Source: Ructibacterium gallinarum
GTDB taxonomy: Bacteria; Bacillota; Clostridia; Monoglobales; Monoglobaceae
Length of the DNA stretch: 64,000 nucleotides
NCBI RefSeq assembly: GCF_014982785.1
Contig: NZ_JADCKB010000010.1
Location: 39,992-103,991, forward strand
Reading direction: 5' to 3'
Part shown: piece after piece, positions 19,501 to 28,345 of the stretch
Layout of the letters: each line of letters opens with the position of its first letter
Numbering within the stretch: the stretch's first letter is position 1
Notes under the pieces: generated by a model
The model's database searches: none
What the model saw: only the letters and a program-made list of their open reading frames with translations
Told to the model about the DNA's origin: nothing
Made by a program: the position numbers and the translations under genes

Positions 19501-22500
19501 CAAGACCCGTGATGGTATATTCATTGCCCTCTGTAATTTCACTGACCACTACGCCCTGTGCATCACGGATAATATATTTTTGCACCGTTGCATTGGGTAC
19601 TGCCGGCAATACCATGGTGACAGAAGTGTCCGTATAATCTTTAAAGGAAACCGTATTACCGCCCCAGATATCTTCTCTTGCATACGCCTGAAGTTCTTTC
19701 TCCAGTACCGAAGAACGAAGGTCATCATCATCCTTATTGACCGCCTGTACCCCAAAGGAATAGGTGCTGCCCGGCGTCAAATCGTCAAACCGATAGCTGT
19801 GCTCTGTATCAGAGGACAGCCGTGCCACTTCTGCCCCGTTTCTGGTAATCACCCACTCATAATTTGCAGGGGGATCGATCAGTTCAGGCCATGTAAACGC
19901 CGCCGTTGTGTCGGTATGCTCTGTCATGGTCAGTTCAGTTGCTTCCCCTGCCCAGTCATAGGCATAATCAAATTCATAATTAATCCGCACCTGCCGCAGC
20001 TTGGTACAGTCCACACGAGAGTTGCCAAATACAATCTTCAAATATTCTGTTCCCTCTGGCAAAGCGCCCGCTGAACTCAGCGTCTGGTCATTATTCTGAT
20101 ATCTGCCCGGTATGGTGATCTCCGCCGGGGAGGTGGTGATCCTGCTGAATACCTTATCCGCACCCGCCACATAAAATTCCGGCGTCAGCGGTTTTTGGTT
20201 TTGATCCCCTGTATTGCTTTCCGGATAATAATTTCCTGTCCACAGATAAAGGGTGACATCAAAGGAGATCATGTTCGGCTGATGGTAAACAACCACACCT
20301 GCTTGCTCCTGATCCGACCGCATCAAGGTATGTGCTGAAGCCGAATCATAAGTAAACGCATTGCTCCGGCCGCCGGCTTCCTCTTCCATCACGGTCAGAT
20401 CCATCTTCGAAAGCAGATTGTCCGGGAACTTATACTGATCTACCATCTGTCCGGGCTCTGCGGATGTGACGATCGGAAGCTCTACATAGTTTGCAGTCAG
20501 GTCGGCATTTGCATCATCCTGAAGATTGACCGCAACCAAAGAATATCGGTATTCCACGCCACGGTCCAAACCTGTTGCCGAATACGTCGTTTTTTCATTG
20601 CCTTTGATCACGTCTACCACGCTGTAATCCTGCAGTAAATAATACGTAATGTTTTCCGCATCCGCTCCGGTCACCGGTGTCCACTGGATGGAAACATCAT
20701 TTCTGCCCACCGAGGTGGCTTGAATATTTCCTAATCCATACACCTCTGCATTAAAGTTCATCTTTACTTTCTTGATGTTGACCTGATCGTACGCTTTGGC
20801 ATCGGTTGGCCGTGGGAACTGAATCCGAAGATATTTGGTCCCTTCCGGTATGTTATTGGAGATATAGGTATAAATACCATAGGTGTCTCTATCCTCCGGC
20901 ACATCTTTTTGAGATGCCACGCCGTTGAGCTTTTCATAAGCAGTCCAGCTAGTATAATCCTCGTTATCAGAAATATAGAAAATAGGATCACCGGGGGTTA
21001 CACCGTTGTAATTCCCCATGATAAACTCAACCGAGAAAGAGGTCATGCCTTCTACATCATAGATAATATAACCGTCTTTGTTTTTTGCGGTTTCATTCAC
21101 CCGACCCATACCATTGACCATTTCCGGCTCGTCTGCTGTACCAATATTTAAAGTATGCTGTTCAAAGAAAGCATTGTCACCATCGGTAGGCGCACCCAAG
21201 CCAGCATACTGCGGCCGGCCTGCCCAATCCGGACGTTCTTCCGGGACTTCTTTGATTGCATCGCCCCAGCCATATTCTATGGTACCTCCCAGCAGGTTGT
21301 CTGCGTTGTCAAACGTGAATACGCTGGAAAAAGCGGTACCGGCATCCGGTGCTTCTGTTTTGAAACTGGTGGTCAGCGGCGCTGAAGAAACCACAGAACC
21401 GTCCAAAACAGCCTCGATGGACACATCATATGAGGTCCCCTGCAGCAAATCACTATAAGTAATAGAAGTGGTATCCACAGTCTGCTCGTTTTTGCCGCTG
21501 CCGCCGGTACGGATCACACGATACGTAATGCCCTCTGCCGATTCATCGATCACCGGCCAGCTTAAGGTTGCCTCTGTTTTGGTCACATCAGATACCGTAA
21601 TGCTGGCATCTGCATCCCACGCATAAGATGGACTTTCTGTTTCTTCCGCAATCATGTTAAAGATCGCGCCGGCATAACTGACATACCATTTTTTCCCAAT
21701 TTGTGGAATGGTAATCTTAAAATATGCTGCATTATCCGGCAGAGAATTGCTTGCTTTCAGTTCATACATCACATAGCCGTCTGCGCCTGTGGGCTGTAGA
21801 TCTGCTTCTGTAATCACATAGTCCTGATCTGCTGTCAAATCAACAAAATTACTTCCGTTTGTGGAATAAGCCAGTTTTACTTCATTTATATTGCCGCCAT
21901 TAATGGCAATACGTACCAGGTAATCATAAAACGCCTGATAGTTTTTATTGGCAATACCACTAATCGATGCAGTCGAATAAACAAATTCTACAGGAGATAA
22001 ATCATTGCTGGATCTATATAGGAAGGAACTGTTGTCTCCCAACGTGGCTCCCTTTACCAAATCCAGATTTTTAGATAAGTTCTGATCCATATAGGTTTTC
22101 CAAATGGTTGTATCATCTACTGCAAAGCTGGTATGTTCAAATACTTCGGTCTCCTCTGCGCCGTAAATGTCAATCTGACGAATGGCTCCCTGCCAGAATT
22201 TTCCGCCGCCAACGATATTGATCCGGATGTATTTGATCTTCTTTTCCTGCAAAACCGTCTTGCTGTCATCGTTAAGCGTAACCGTATATTCTACCCAGGC
22301 GTCTGCGTCAGGGTGCGTATACTTACTCGGATCAACCTTGGTTGCGTCATAGTCCGGCTCCAAAAGTTCACCTTTTGTTACGGTTAAGCCACTGCCCACT
22401 TCAAACTTCTGCCAATCGGTCTTGTTTTCTGATACTTCCACATTCAGTTTGGGATTATTTAAAGAGGTACCCTTATTCCCCATTTGTCCCCACATGGAAA

Positions 22501-24349
22501 TCTTAAGATCCGAAACAATCCCGTCTACTGTATATCCAATGCTGTAATTCGCGGTGGTATTTTGGTTGGAGCCAGCAAGCACCTTTCCTAAAACAAGATC
22601 CGCCGTAGCGGGAATCTTGGATTTCATCTCCATCTGCGCAAATTTATCCCGGTTTGCAATTAATTCGGCATCCATTTGATCCGTAATATCCGCCCGGTCT
22701 TCTGCAAAGGAATCGGTCAGCAAAATTCCAGCGGCAGGCTCTTCCGGTTCCGGCTGCGCCGTTTCCTCCAGCGTCTGGAAGCTTCCGGTCAGCGGTGCGG
22801 TGGATTTGATCTCACCGTCTACCACTGCGTCAATAGAAACACTGTATGCCGTATTGGCTGTCAGGTCACTGTAGACAATGGCCGGGTCGGAAACGTTCTG
22901 CACATCTTCGCCGCTTCCGCCGGTGCGGGTCACCTTGTAGCTTGCCCCATTGATGGCCGGCCAGCTCAGGGACGCCCCGGCCTGGCTGATGTCAGAAATG
23001 CTGATTGCCGCACCGCTCTCCCAGTCATAAGACGGCTCCGGCTCCGGTTCGGGCTCAGTCTGTGCCGCATTATAAATTCTCACTTCACGGAAAATACCGG
23101 CCCAGGTTCTTGCCCGATTGGTTTCATATTTCCAGTATCTTAACCCATCCTGGGATGCCAGCTTTTCTTTGCCGGTATCTGTCAAGGCGATCTCTACCTC
23201 CAGCATGGCTCCGTCGCCTTTAAAGTCGTCAAACTCCTTGACAATGGTGGTGGTAAAGTCTGTCCCCTTGGTCAGCGTCACCGTATTGGAACCGCTTGCA
23301 TCGGTGCTGAGGATGAACGATCCATTGAAATTGTCCGTTGTCGCGTTGGAGTTCATGCCACACCATGCCGTAATCTCAAAGTCTTTAATATCCGCTGCTG
23401 TCTCATACCCAAAGGCAAAGGAACCGCTGTAAGCATCCTGCGAACCTCTCATTGCTTTTCCAATCACATAAGACGGCTTGGTCTCCGATCCTGCCGAGAC
23501 CACATCCCACATTTTCAGCGGACCGCCCACCGTAAAGGGCGCATATACTTTGGCATCCACCGCTTCGGTCCGGTCTTCTGTGAAGGTATCCTGGATCAAA
23601 AGGGAACTGTCCTCCGGCTGCTCTGGTTCTGTCTGTGCCGCTCCGTAAATATCGATCTTGCGGATGGCGCCCTTCCACAGTTTGCCGCCCTTGATAAACT
23701 TCACCCGCACGTATTTGGCGTCGCCGTCCAGCGCCGCTATCGCCGCTTTTCCATCATCGCTCAAAGACAGGGTATACTCCACCCAGGCCTCAGATTTCTG
23801 ATGGGTATAAGTATCTTTGCCCAGTCCGGCCTCTTTCAGCGCCAAAGCGTCATAGTTCGGGTCCATAAACATGGTCGCCTCATCGGTGGAAAGGTACAGT
23901 CCGCTTCCCACTTTAAGGTCATTGGTCCAGGTCTGGCCGTCTGCCGAGAACTGCACCGCCGTCACACTGTTACCAAAGGTGGTACCGTTTGTCCCCATCT
24001 GCCCGGTCATCAGTATCCTGATGTCGCTGATCGCCTGATCCAGCTTATATCCAAAGCTGATGTTCTCATCCGCCGTATTGGTCCCTGCCAGAACCTGGCA
24101 CAACACCTTATCCGGTGTATTGATCAAGTCTTTTGACACAAGATCATGCAGTGTCAATTTCTCCGCGCTCTCTAAAAGTGAAGAATCCATTTTTGCGGTG
24201 ATCGCTTCTGTGCGTTCTGCCCCAAAATCATCGGTCAGCAAAAGTGTTCCTTCTGCAGCACCGACAGTAAATGTCACTCCGGACATCAGTGAAAGAACCA
24301 TTATGACTGCCACTGCCAATGATACTGTTCGTGAAAAAATTCCTTTCAT
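16568..24349 (-). CDS. Giant multi-module SLH surface protein (about 2590 aa)
   Basis: Secreted envelope protein of 2593 residues with no catalytic motif that I can find. Order: signal peptide (about 1-33); seven jelly-roll-like modules of about 150-200 residues (near 34-236, 246-430, 540-733, 735-900, 1005-1198, 1301-1460, 1740-1950); fibronectin-III domains between them (438-536, 906-1003, 1200-1300, three in 1463-1740); Ig-like and F5/8-type region (1950-2273); bacterial Ig domain (2283-2356, ISWASSDPKVISETGKVTRG); Gly/Ser linker; three SLH repeats (about 2416-2590). Modules 1 and 3 end in closely related segments (GKLWKGAIRKIDIYG, GKFWQGAIRQIDIYG). ATG 24349 follows AAGGTAGGG; the GTG just before it is not needed. 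A polysaccharide-binding scaffold or adhesin is inferred. It sits between the acetylesterase and SLH genes. Confidence 0.88.
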   Translation of the reverse strand: MKGIFSRTVSLAVAVIMVLSLMSGVTFTVGAAEGTLLLTDDFGAERTEAITAKMDSSLLESAEKLTLHDLVSKDLINTPDKVLCQVLAGTNTADENISFGYKLDQAISDIRILMTGQMGTNGTTFGNSVTAVQFSADGQTWTNDLKVGSGLYLSTDEATMFMDPNYDALALKEAGLGKDTYTHQKSEAWVEYTLSLSDDGKAAIAALDGDAKYVRVKFIKGGKLWKGAIRKIDIYGAAQTEPEQPEDSSLLIQDTFTEDRTEAVDAKVYAPFTVGGPLKMWDVVSAGSETKPSYVIGKAMRGSQDAYSGSFAFGYETAADIKDFEITAWCGMNSNATTDNFNGSFILSTDASGSNTVTLTKGTDFTTTIVKEFDDFKGDGAMLEVEIALTDTGKEKLASQDGLRYWKYETNRARTWAGIFREVRIYNAAQTEPEPEPEPSYDWESGAAISISDISQAGASLSWPAINGASYKVTRTGGSGEDVQNVSDPAIVYSDLTANTAYSVSIDAVVDGEIKSTAPLTGSFQTLEETAQPEPEEPAAGILLTDSFAEDRADITDQMDAELIANRDKFAQMEMKSKIPATADLVLGKVLAGSNQNTTANYSIGYTVDGIVSDLKISMWGQMGNKGTSLNNPKLNVEVSENKTDWQKFEVGSGLTVTKGELLEPDYDATKVDPSKYTHPDADAWVEYTVTLNDDSKTVLQEKKIKYIRINIVGGGKFWQGAIRQIDIYGAEETEVFEHTSFAVDDTTIWKTYMDQNLSKNLDLVKGATLGDNSSFLYRSSNDLSPVEFVYSTASISGIANKNYQAFYDYLVRIAINGGNINEVKLAYSTNGSNFVDLTADQDYVITEADLQPTGADGYVMYELKASNSLPDNAAYFKITIPQIGKKWYVSYAGAIFNMIAEETESPSYAWDADASITVSDVTKTEATLSWPVIDESAEGITYRVIRTGGSGKNEQTVDTTSITYSDLLQGTSYDVSIEAVLDGSVVSSAPLTTSFKTEAPDAGTAFSSVFTFDNADNLLGGTIEYGWGDAIKEVPEERPDWAGRPQYAGLGAPTDGDNAFFEQHTLNIGTADEPEMVNGMGRVNETAKNKDGYIIYDVEGMTSFSVEFIMGNYNGVTPGDPIFYISDNEDYTSWTAYEKLNGVASQKDVPEDRDTYGIYTYISNNIPEGTKYLRIQFPRPTDAKAYDQVNIKKVKMNFNAEVYGLGNIQATSVGRNDVSIQWTPVTGADAENITYYLLQDYSVVDVIKGNEKTTYSATGLDRGVEYRYSLVAVNLQDDANADLTANYVELPIVTSAEPGQMVDQYKFPDNLLSKMDLTVMEEEAGGRSNAFTYDSASAHTLMRSDQEQAGVVVYHQPNMISFDVTLYLWTGNYYPESNTGDQNQKPLTPEFYVAGADKVFSRITTSPAEITIPGRYQNNDQTLSSAGALPEGTEYLKIVFGNSRVDCTKLRQVRINYEFDYAYDWAGEATELTMTEHTDTTAAFTWPELIDPPANYEWVITRNGAEVARLSSDTEHSYRFDDLTPGSTYSFGVQAVNKDDDDLRSSVLEKELQAYAREDIWGGNTVSFKDYTDTSVTMVLPAVPNATVQKYIIRDAQGVVVSEITEGNEYTITGLATGSEINYTVQAVVDQSGTTRYTSFLLARTVIDATLEPWPVEASISLTDLSESGVTIHWPAFENMAGRKYSISVNGTDKGTTEETTFPLTGLTPATTYDLVITVVDGAGAVVSHDLAVQFSTLRVATFYTDFRGSDLTYADTEDWEKSTFYWSAAEVPNVVHLNKVNFTLKYTKDDATKGTDPLGPVWGGFSRSDNTNAGDAYIAFDMGEALSEIVVRTQMNDTDKSATEINRPKIEYALDDGKAQSSQGSFSPNMYTWTEVDYNNSSMEIVGTTGEYNGTKRNTDNNLIETTVTHLPAGARYFKIYVPNVANTDKKSWRQWIVGVGGKLYDEVEATLRDYDFSKALTGGDTIDSVSHDVQLPSEIGGYRVDWISNNETLIGTDGKHHTENITNGYYGGEVTFTASIYRNPEDTAPVATQDYTVKVYKNTDGWTGDDFISYDLTQFTDPNVFTAPQPANALAVDVETPLPTGVENGSSFSWSIKEATENAKIEDGKLLITQKFGEDVPLTLVLTASKDGAVQNREYPINVIASYGTPISDGKIAVSSGSGKDNVKKPGFGTYWTSAADDEKPYIQYQLDGVYPFMTVVLGEVGDNVASYQLMISEDGEKWTTIYSGGTLGNAKQVPVMLAQQKPTYFRAEFTPKADSAIKIGEFLLFAEALSDEQVFESTFNLIDLPKTTTKDLVLPTEGINGAVISWASSDPKVISETGKVTRGEGNETVTLTATVTYNGQSRSEEKPVTVLGFGSSGGSSGGGGGTPSYGGGSSGGGSGSGSGLPYIPSADQGTIQPDQNPDMQTGLYRDITSSHWAYAYVKDLTDKQIVNGAGDGNFYPENSVTREEFLKMLLLAMDVETTGTDTAFADVDSSQWYAPYVATAYEMGIVKGVDETTFGIGQPISRQDMAVMADRMLAAEGITGEDAALNYTDASEIADYAAESVSALTGLSIMNGNENNQFLPEANATRAEAAKIVSVIADMAE

Positions 24350-24472
24350 CACGTTTTCCCTACCTTCCTTATATTGATATATTATATTTTGAAAAGCTAT
24401 AAGGCTTTAAACTTTTCGTTGTTTTCCGCCCTGTTCGGGCATCTGGTTTTTTTGTTTCTCTTTTTCAGTTCT

Positions 24473-27400
24473 TTACAGCGTTGGATCCTCAACCAACGCA
24501 CCGGCTTTAAAATAGGAATACGGCTCGATTTTCTTCTCTTCCAGCAAATCATAGATAAACCGCACCAAAAGCCGTGCGCCGCTGTCACTGAAATGCGTTT
24601 TGTCCCGCTCAAAATAGCCGGCAAAGACTGCATCGGATCCCTGGGCCTCTACCAGATCTGCAAACTTCTGTACTGAAGTCATATACAAGTCAATATACGG
24701 CACATCCTGCTCCTGCGCAATCTCAATCATAGCTCTGGAGCGCTGATAAAGTGCCAGGTTGTTCCCGGTCAACGTTGCCGCAAGGCTGGACTCGTCAATC
24801 ACAGCCGTGCCGGCCATCTCTTCCGCAGCGCCCAGCTCACAAACCGGAGTGACAAAAATCATATTCGCACCCTTGCTGCGGGCAAAAGCCACCGCACTGC
24901 GCATATTGTCCTTATATTCTTCCATGGTGGTTCCCTTGCTGCTGCTCAGCCGATCATTGTGCCCCAGCTGATAAAAGAGGAAATCGCCTTCTTGAATCTC
25001 ATCAGCAATCGCATTCAGTCTTCCCGTTTGGATATAGGTCTTGGAACTGATCCCATCTCTTCCATAATTATATAGCGTTGTGTTATCTTTGAGATAGTCC
25101 GCCATGATCTCTCCCCAGCCGACCAAAGCCGGCTGACCGGTATAGTTGACGGTGGAATCGCCAATCAGGAAGATATTCCGCTCGGTGCGGGTATCGTCCG
25201 GATCACCAATATAACCGCCCTTTTTCAGAAGCGGAACCATCTCCCCTGCACCTGTCCAGGCAAACATTTCTAAATTGGTATCTGATGAGGCCGGCGTGAC
25301 CTCTATGTCAAAATTCTGCCATGCACTGTCGTTTGCAAGCTGTACCGTCTGTGTCGACACCGCACTGTTGATACCGTCTTGGCTTTGGGTGACCAGCAGA
25401 TCCAGTGTTTCCGCTTTCTCTCCCGCATTCAGCGCCTGCAGGCGCAGGGTAACGCTCTGATTGGGGGTCAGCTTGCTGACCGCTTTTCCGGCACTGTCCA
25501 CAGCCGTCATGGGTTTTAGGTACAAACCGTGATAGCCCTCTGTTACCTTCATATTCCGAACGCTGATGTCCGGGGCAGTTGTACTTGCCGCTGTGATGGA
25601 CAAAGACTGAAAATCCGGCGCCCCTTCGTTTGTAAAGATAATATCGTCAGCGGCGAGTACGCCGTCAATATACAATTCACATTGGAGCAGTTCAAAATCC
25701 ACATACAGCTTGATGTTCTGCCAGGTATTTAGCTTCAGTTTGGGCAGAAAAACATAATTGTGACTGCTTTTGTTCTTATCCCCTTCCTGGTCGTATGCCC
25801 TGTCATACCGAAACTGCATGTTATTGTTATGGCTTAAATTAAAGGTTGCAAGACGTACACCGCTCAGCTGGGAATAGAGATTCACATTCAAATCTCCGCT
25901 ATTTTCGCTGTTTACCTTGACATCCATCTCAAAGGTAAAATTCTTTGACAATGTGGGGGCTGGCGCTGATTCGTCCAGTGCCGCCGTAAAACTGTCTGTA
26001 ATGGTTTGCTCTGCCTCCTGGGCCAGCCAGGTTCCAGCTCTTGGCACCCGATATACCTCCAAGGTTCCCCAGGAAACGGTCCCCGCTGTCAAGCCTTGTA
26101 TCTTTAATTCAATTTGCGCCTGCTCGCCTGTAACGCGATGATCCTCTGTGACAAACAGACGACTCATATTGCTAAGCGCGCTGTTACGGGCCGCCGACAT
26201 GACAAGGACCCCGTTTTTGTAATACTCCGTTTTATATGCCGTCCATTTTACATAGGTATCTTCAAACCCTGCACTTACAAAACCGTCTTCTAAGAACACG
26301 GCGTCCGGGCTGATGACCACTTCCCCCGAAAGGCTGACCGAATCGTTATCCTGAAGGCCCGAAACCGTCTGTCTTTGCGCTTCGGTCAAAGAAACCGCTA
26401 ACTTTTCGCCCCGCTGTGAAACCGACCGGGGCAGAATCATCTCGTCTGCTGTCAGCAGTTTGGAGACCGCTTCCGAATTCTGCGTTCCAACCGCGCGGAC
26501 CGCAAAAACATACCGGCCTCCTGCCTCTAAGTTCTCCGCACGATAGGACGTTTCCGCCTGCTGTGCGATTTTTTCGTTGTTCTGATAGATCTCATATTCT
26601 ACCTGGTTATCACCGGAAACCGCCGGCCAGGTCAGCTCTATGGCATCCGCCGTACTTTTTGCCTGCACCGACGCGTCCTCCGGCCACGCATATGTATAGG
26701 CTGTGCTGTCATAGGCGATCCGAATCTCATCAAAGCCAAAGGCCCAGTACTTTCCATTGTCTACTTGCTGACCAAAATAGATTTTGACATACTTAATATC
26801 CGGCGGGAGGGTCTCTGAAGTGTACACCGCATGTTTCCAGTTTGGATCTTTAATTCCATCGTATTCAAATTCCTCTCGGGAAAACCTCGTAAACTCCGTA
26901 TACACATTGCCATCCACAGAAATTTCAATTCTTGGTCTCTTCTCGCCGCCTCTGGCGGTATGTTCCACTGTGTCAAAGGAGAGCGACACCGCCTGCCCCT
27001 TTACTTCGTACAGCAGATACTGGGATCCGTCCAGATGGTTGTCATCGCTTACCAACACTACGTTTTCTTTTCCCGCATCATTCATGGTGGTGGTAGTGAG
27101 ATATTGGCTGTGCTCTGCCATCATATCAAAGTTCTCACACGGATCAATCAATATCCCGGTGATGCCCTGACGCAGAACGGTAACTGCAAACGACTTTTGA
27201 AAAGTGGCACTGCCGTCATAGCCGTCGTCATACTCCACATAAGCAGTCAGCGTCACCGCTTGATCCACACTGCCCCGAGTGACCTCGCCCGTCTCGGAAA
27301 TAACCGACGGATCGCTGGTTTCCCAGCGGATCGGCTTTCCATTTGTTTCTGCTGCCACGGGCAAATGCAGGTTTTGGGTGACCGCATAAACCGGCTCATC

Positions 27401-28150
27401 CGTAAAGGCAGAAAAAACCAGTTCTTCGTTCAGCTTTTCGCCTTCGGTCAACTCCCCTTTTTCTTCACTGGTAATCCGAATCTCCGCAAAGGCGTTTCTC
27501 CACGACTTTCCCTTTCCCACTGCAATCCTAAAATAGTGCATATTGGAAAATTCGACATCACTTACCAGCTTTTCTTTCAAACCGTCGCTCAGTGTAATGG
27601 TATAGCGGATCACCGTATCTTTTCCGTCATTGGCTTTTGCGTGGGCATCGTCCACATATCCGCTGGTTTGAAAAATATAATCTGTGTCAGACAGCGTTTT
27701 CCACTGCTGACCGTCTGATGAAAGTTCCAAGGTTGTATTGGAGCTTGCGTAGTTAAGTAAGGAGGGATTTTCATAGGTATTCTTGGTGCTGTTTTGCGTT
27801 TTAGTAAATCCCTTTACTTGCAAATCCATCATCTTTCCTTCCGTTTGATAGACAATGGCATACGACGGATCACTGCTTTGGTTTGAGACGGTCAGCATGT
27901 AATCCAGCACGCCGCCGTCTGTCCCGGTAATCTCCGCCATGGCCGGCACCGCAGTAGTTAGATCGGCATCCATGTTTGCTTTCAGCTGCTCGGCGCTCTG
28001 TCCAAAACGCGTCTCGTCAAAAGTATCGGTGAGAACCGTTTGCTCAGCTTCTGCCGCGGCCGCTGTCCGCCCTGCCGATGCCGGCACACCAGCAAACAGC
28101 ATCACTGCCGCCGCAGCCAGGGCAATCCTTTTTAAAACATTTCTTTTCAT
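24473..28150 (-). CDS. Secreted multi-module SGNH esterase, rhamnogalacturonan acetylesterase (CE12) type
   Basis: Secreted protein of 1225 residues. Signal peptide about 1-33; a module related to those of the giant SLH protein (about 35-235, ending GKGKSWRNAFAEIRI); Ig-like domain (240-325, WETSDPSVISETGEVTRG); second jelly-roll module (328-478); fibronectin III (480-570); LamG-like region (about 700-880); and the C-terminal SGNH hydrolase (about 988-1210). The catalytic blocks are all visible: IFLIGDSTVNYTG with the nucleophile Ser, FYQLGHNDRLSSS, and DKTHFSDSGARLL with Asp and His. Such enzymes remove O-acetyl groups from rhamnogalacturonan or related polymers. It has no SLH or other anchor. 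It has its own promoter at 28202-28230 and probably heads the unit containing the SLH genes. ATG 28150 follows AAAGGCAGAG. Confidence 0.9.
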   Translation of the reverse strand: MKRNVLKRIALAAAAVMLFAGVPASAGRTAAAAEAEQTVLTDTFDETRFGQSAEQLKANMDADLTTAVPAMAEITGTDGGVLDYMLTVSNQSSDPSYAIVYQTEGKMMDLQVKGFTKTQNSTKNTYENPSLLNYASSNTTLELSSDGQQWKTLSDTDYIFQTSGYVDDAHAKANDGKDTVIRYTITLSDGLKEKLVSDVEFSNMHYFRIAVGKGKSWRNAFAEIRITSEEKGELTEGEKLNEELVFSAFTDEPVYAVTQNLHLPVAAETNGKPIRWETSDPSVISETGEVTRGSVDQAVTLTAYVEYDDGYDGSATFQKSFAVTVLRQGITGILIDPCENFDMMAEHSQYLTTTTMNDAGKENVVLVSDDNHLDGSQYLLYEVKGQAVSLSFDTVEHTARGGEKRPRIEISVDGNVYTEFTRFSREEFEYDGIKDPNWKHAVYTSETLPPDIKYVKIYFGQQVDNGKYWAFGFDEIRIAYDSTAYTYAWPEDASVQAKSTADAIELTWPAVSGDNQVEYEIYQNNEKIAQQAETSYRAENLEAGGRYVFAVRAVGTQNSEAVSKLLTADEMILPRSVSQRGEKLAVSLTEAQRQTVSGLQDNDSVSLSGEVVISPDAVFLEDGFVSAGFEDTYVKWTAYKTEYYKNGVLVMSAARNSALSNMSRLFVTEDHRVTGEQAQIELKIQGLTAGTVSWGTLEVYRVPRAGTWLAQEAEQTITDSFTAALDESAPAPTLSKNFTFEMDVKVNSENSGDLNVNLYSQLSGVRLATFNLSHNNNMQFRYDRAYDQEGDKNKSSHNYVFLPKLKLNTWQNIKLYVDFELLQCELYIDGVLAADDIIFTNEGAPDFQSLSITAASTTAPDISVRNMKVTEGYHGLYLKPMTAVDSAGKAVSKLTPNQSVTLRLQALNAGEKAETLDLLVTQSQDGINSAVSTQTVQLANDSAWQNFDIEVTPASSDTNLEMFAWTGAGEMVPLLKKGGYIGDPDDTRTERNIFLIGDSTVNYTGQPALVGWGEIMADYLKDNTTLYNYGRDGISSKTYIQTGRLNAIADEIQEGDFLFYQLGHNDRLSSSKGTTMEEYKDNMRSAVAFARSKGANMIFVTPVCELGAAEEMAGTAVIDESSLAATLTGNNLALYQRSRAMIEIAQEQDVPYIDLYMTSVQKFADLVEAQGSDAVFAGYFERDKTHFSDSGARLLVRFIYDLLEEKKIEPYSYFKAGALVEDPTL

Positions 28151-28201
28151 GTTTTCTCTGCCTTTCTTGCCTCGGTTTTTTTAGCATTCATCGCTGATCC
28201 T

Positions 28202-28230
28202 ATTGTAAACCGCAAATACGCTAAGTGCAA
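28202..28230 (-). promoter_or_regulatory. Promoter of the CE12-SLH unit
   Basis: Read on the minus strand: TTGCAC (28230-28225), 17-base spacer, TACAAT (28207-28202). The -35 overlaps the shared 24-bp element at 28227-28250. The ATG of the esterase gene is about 50 bases downstream. Confidence 0.75.
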
Positions 28231-28250
28231 TGCACCTTTGTTAATGTTGT
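28227..28250 (-). promoter_or_regulatory. Candidate operator, copy 1 (CE12 promoter)
   Basis: A 24-bp element ending in AAAGGTGCATTGC on the minus strand. It is identical at 21 of 24 positions to 33301-33324 and has the same placement relative to the -35 box. It is probably an activator site of the AraC type; the protein is inferred to be the regulator encoded at 33460-35823. Confidence 0.65.
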
Positions 28251-28268
28251 TTGCAACGGCTCATCAGT

Positions 28269-28302
28269 TTAACAAAAGTCAATCACCTTAACAAAAGTCA
28301 AT
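28269..28302 (-). repeat. Direct repeat upstream of the CE12 promoter
   Basis: Two exact copies of a 15-mer, ATTGACTTTTGTTAA on the minus strand, at 28288-28302 and 28269-28283, with a 19-base period (about two helical turns). They lie about 40 bases upstream of the -35 box. A similar TTTTGTTTAAC occurs upstream of the GH88 promoter near 33333-33343. Confidence 0.7.
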
Positions 28303-28345
28303 TCTTCTAAAAATCTGTTTATTTATGAAAAACTTTCCGATTTTC

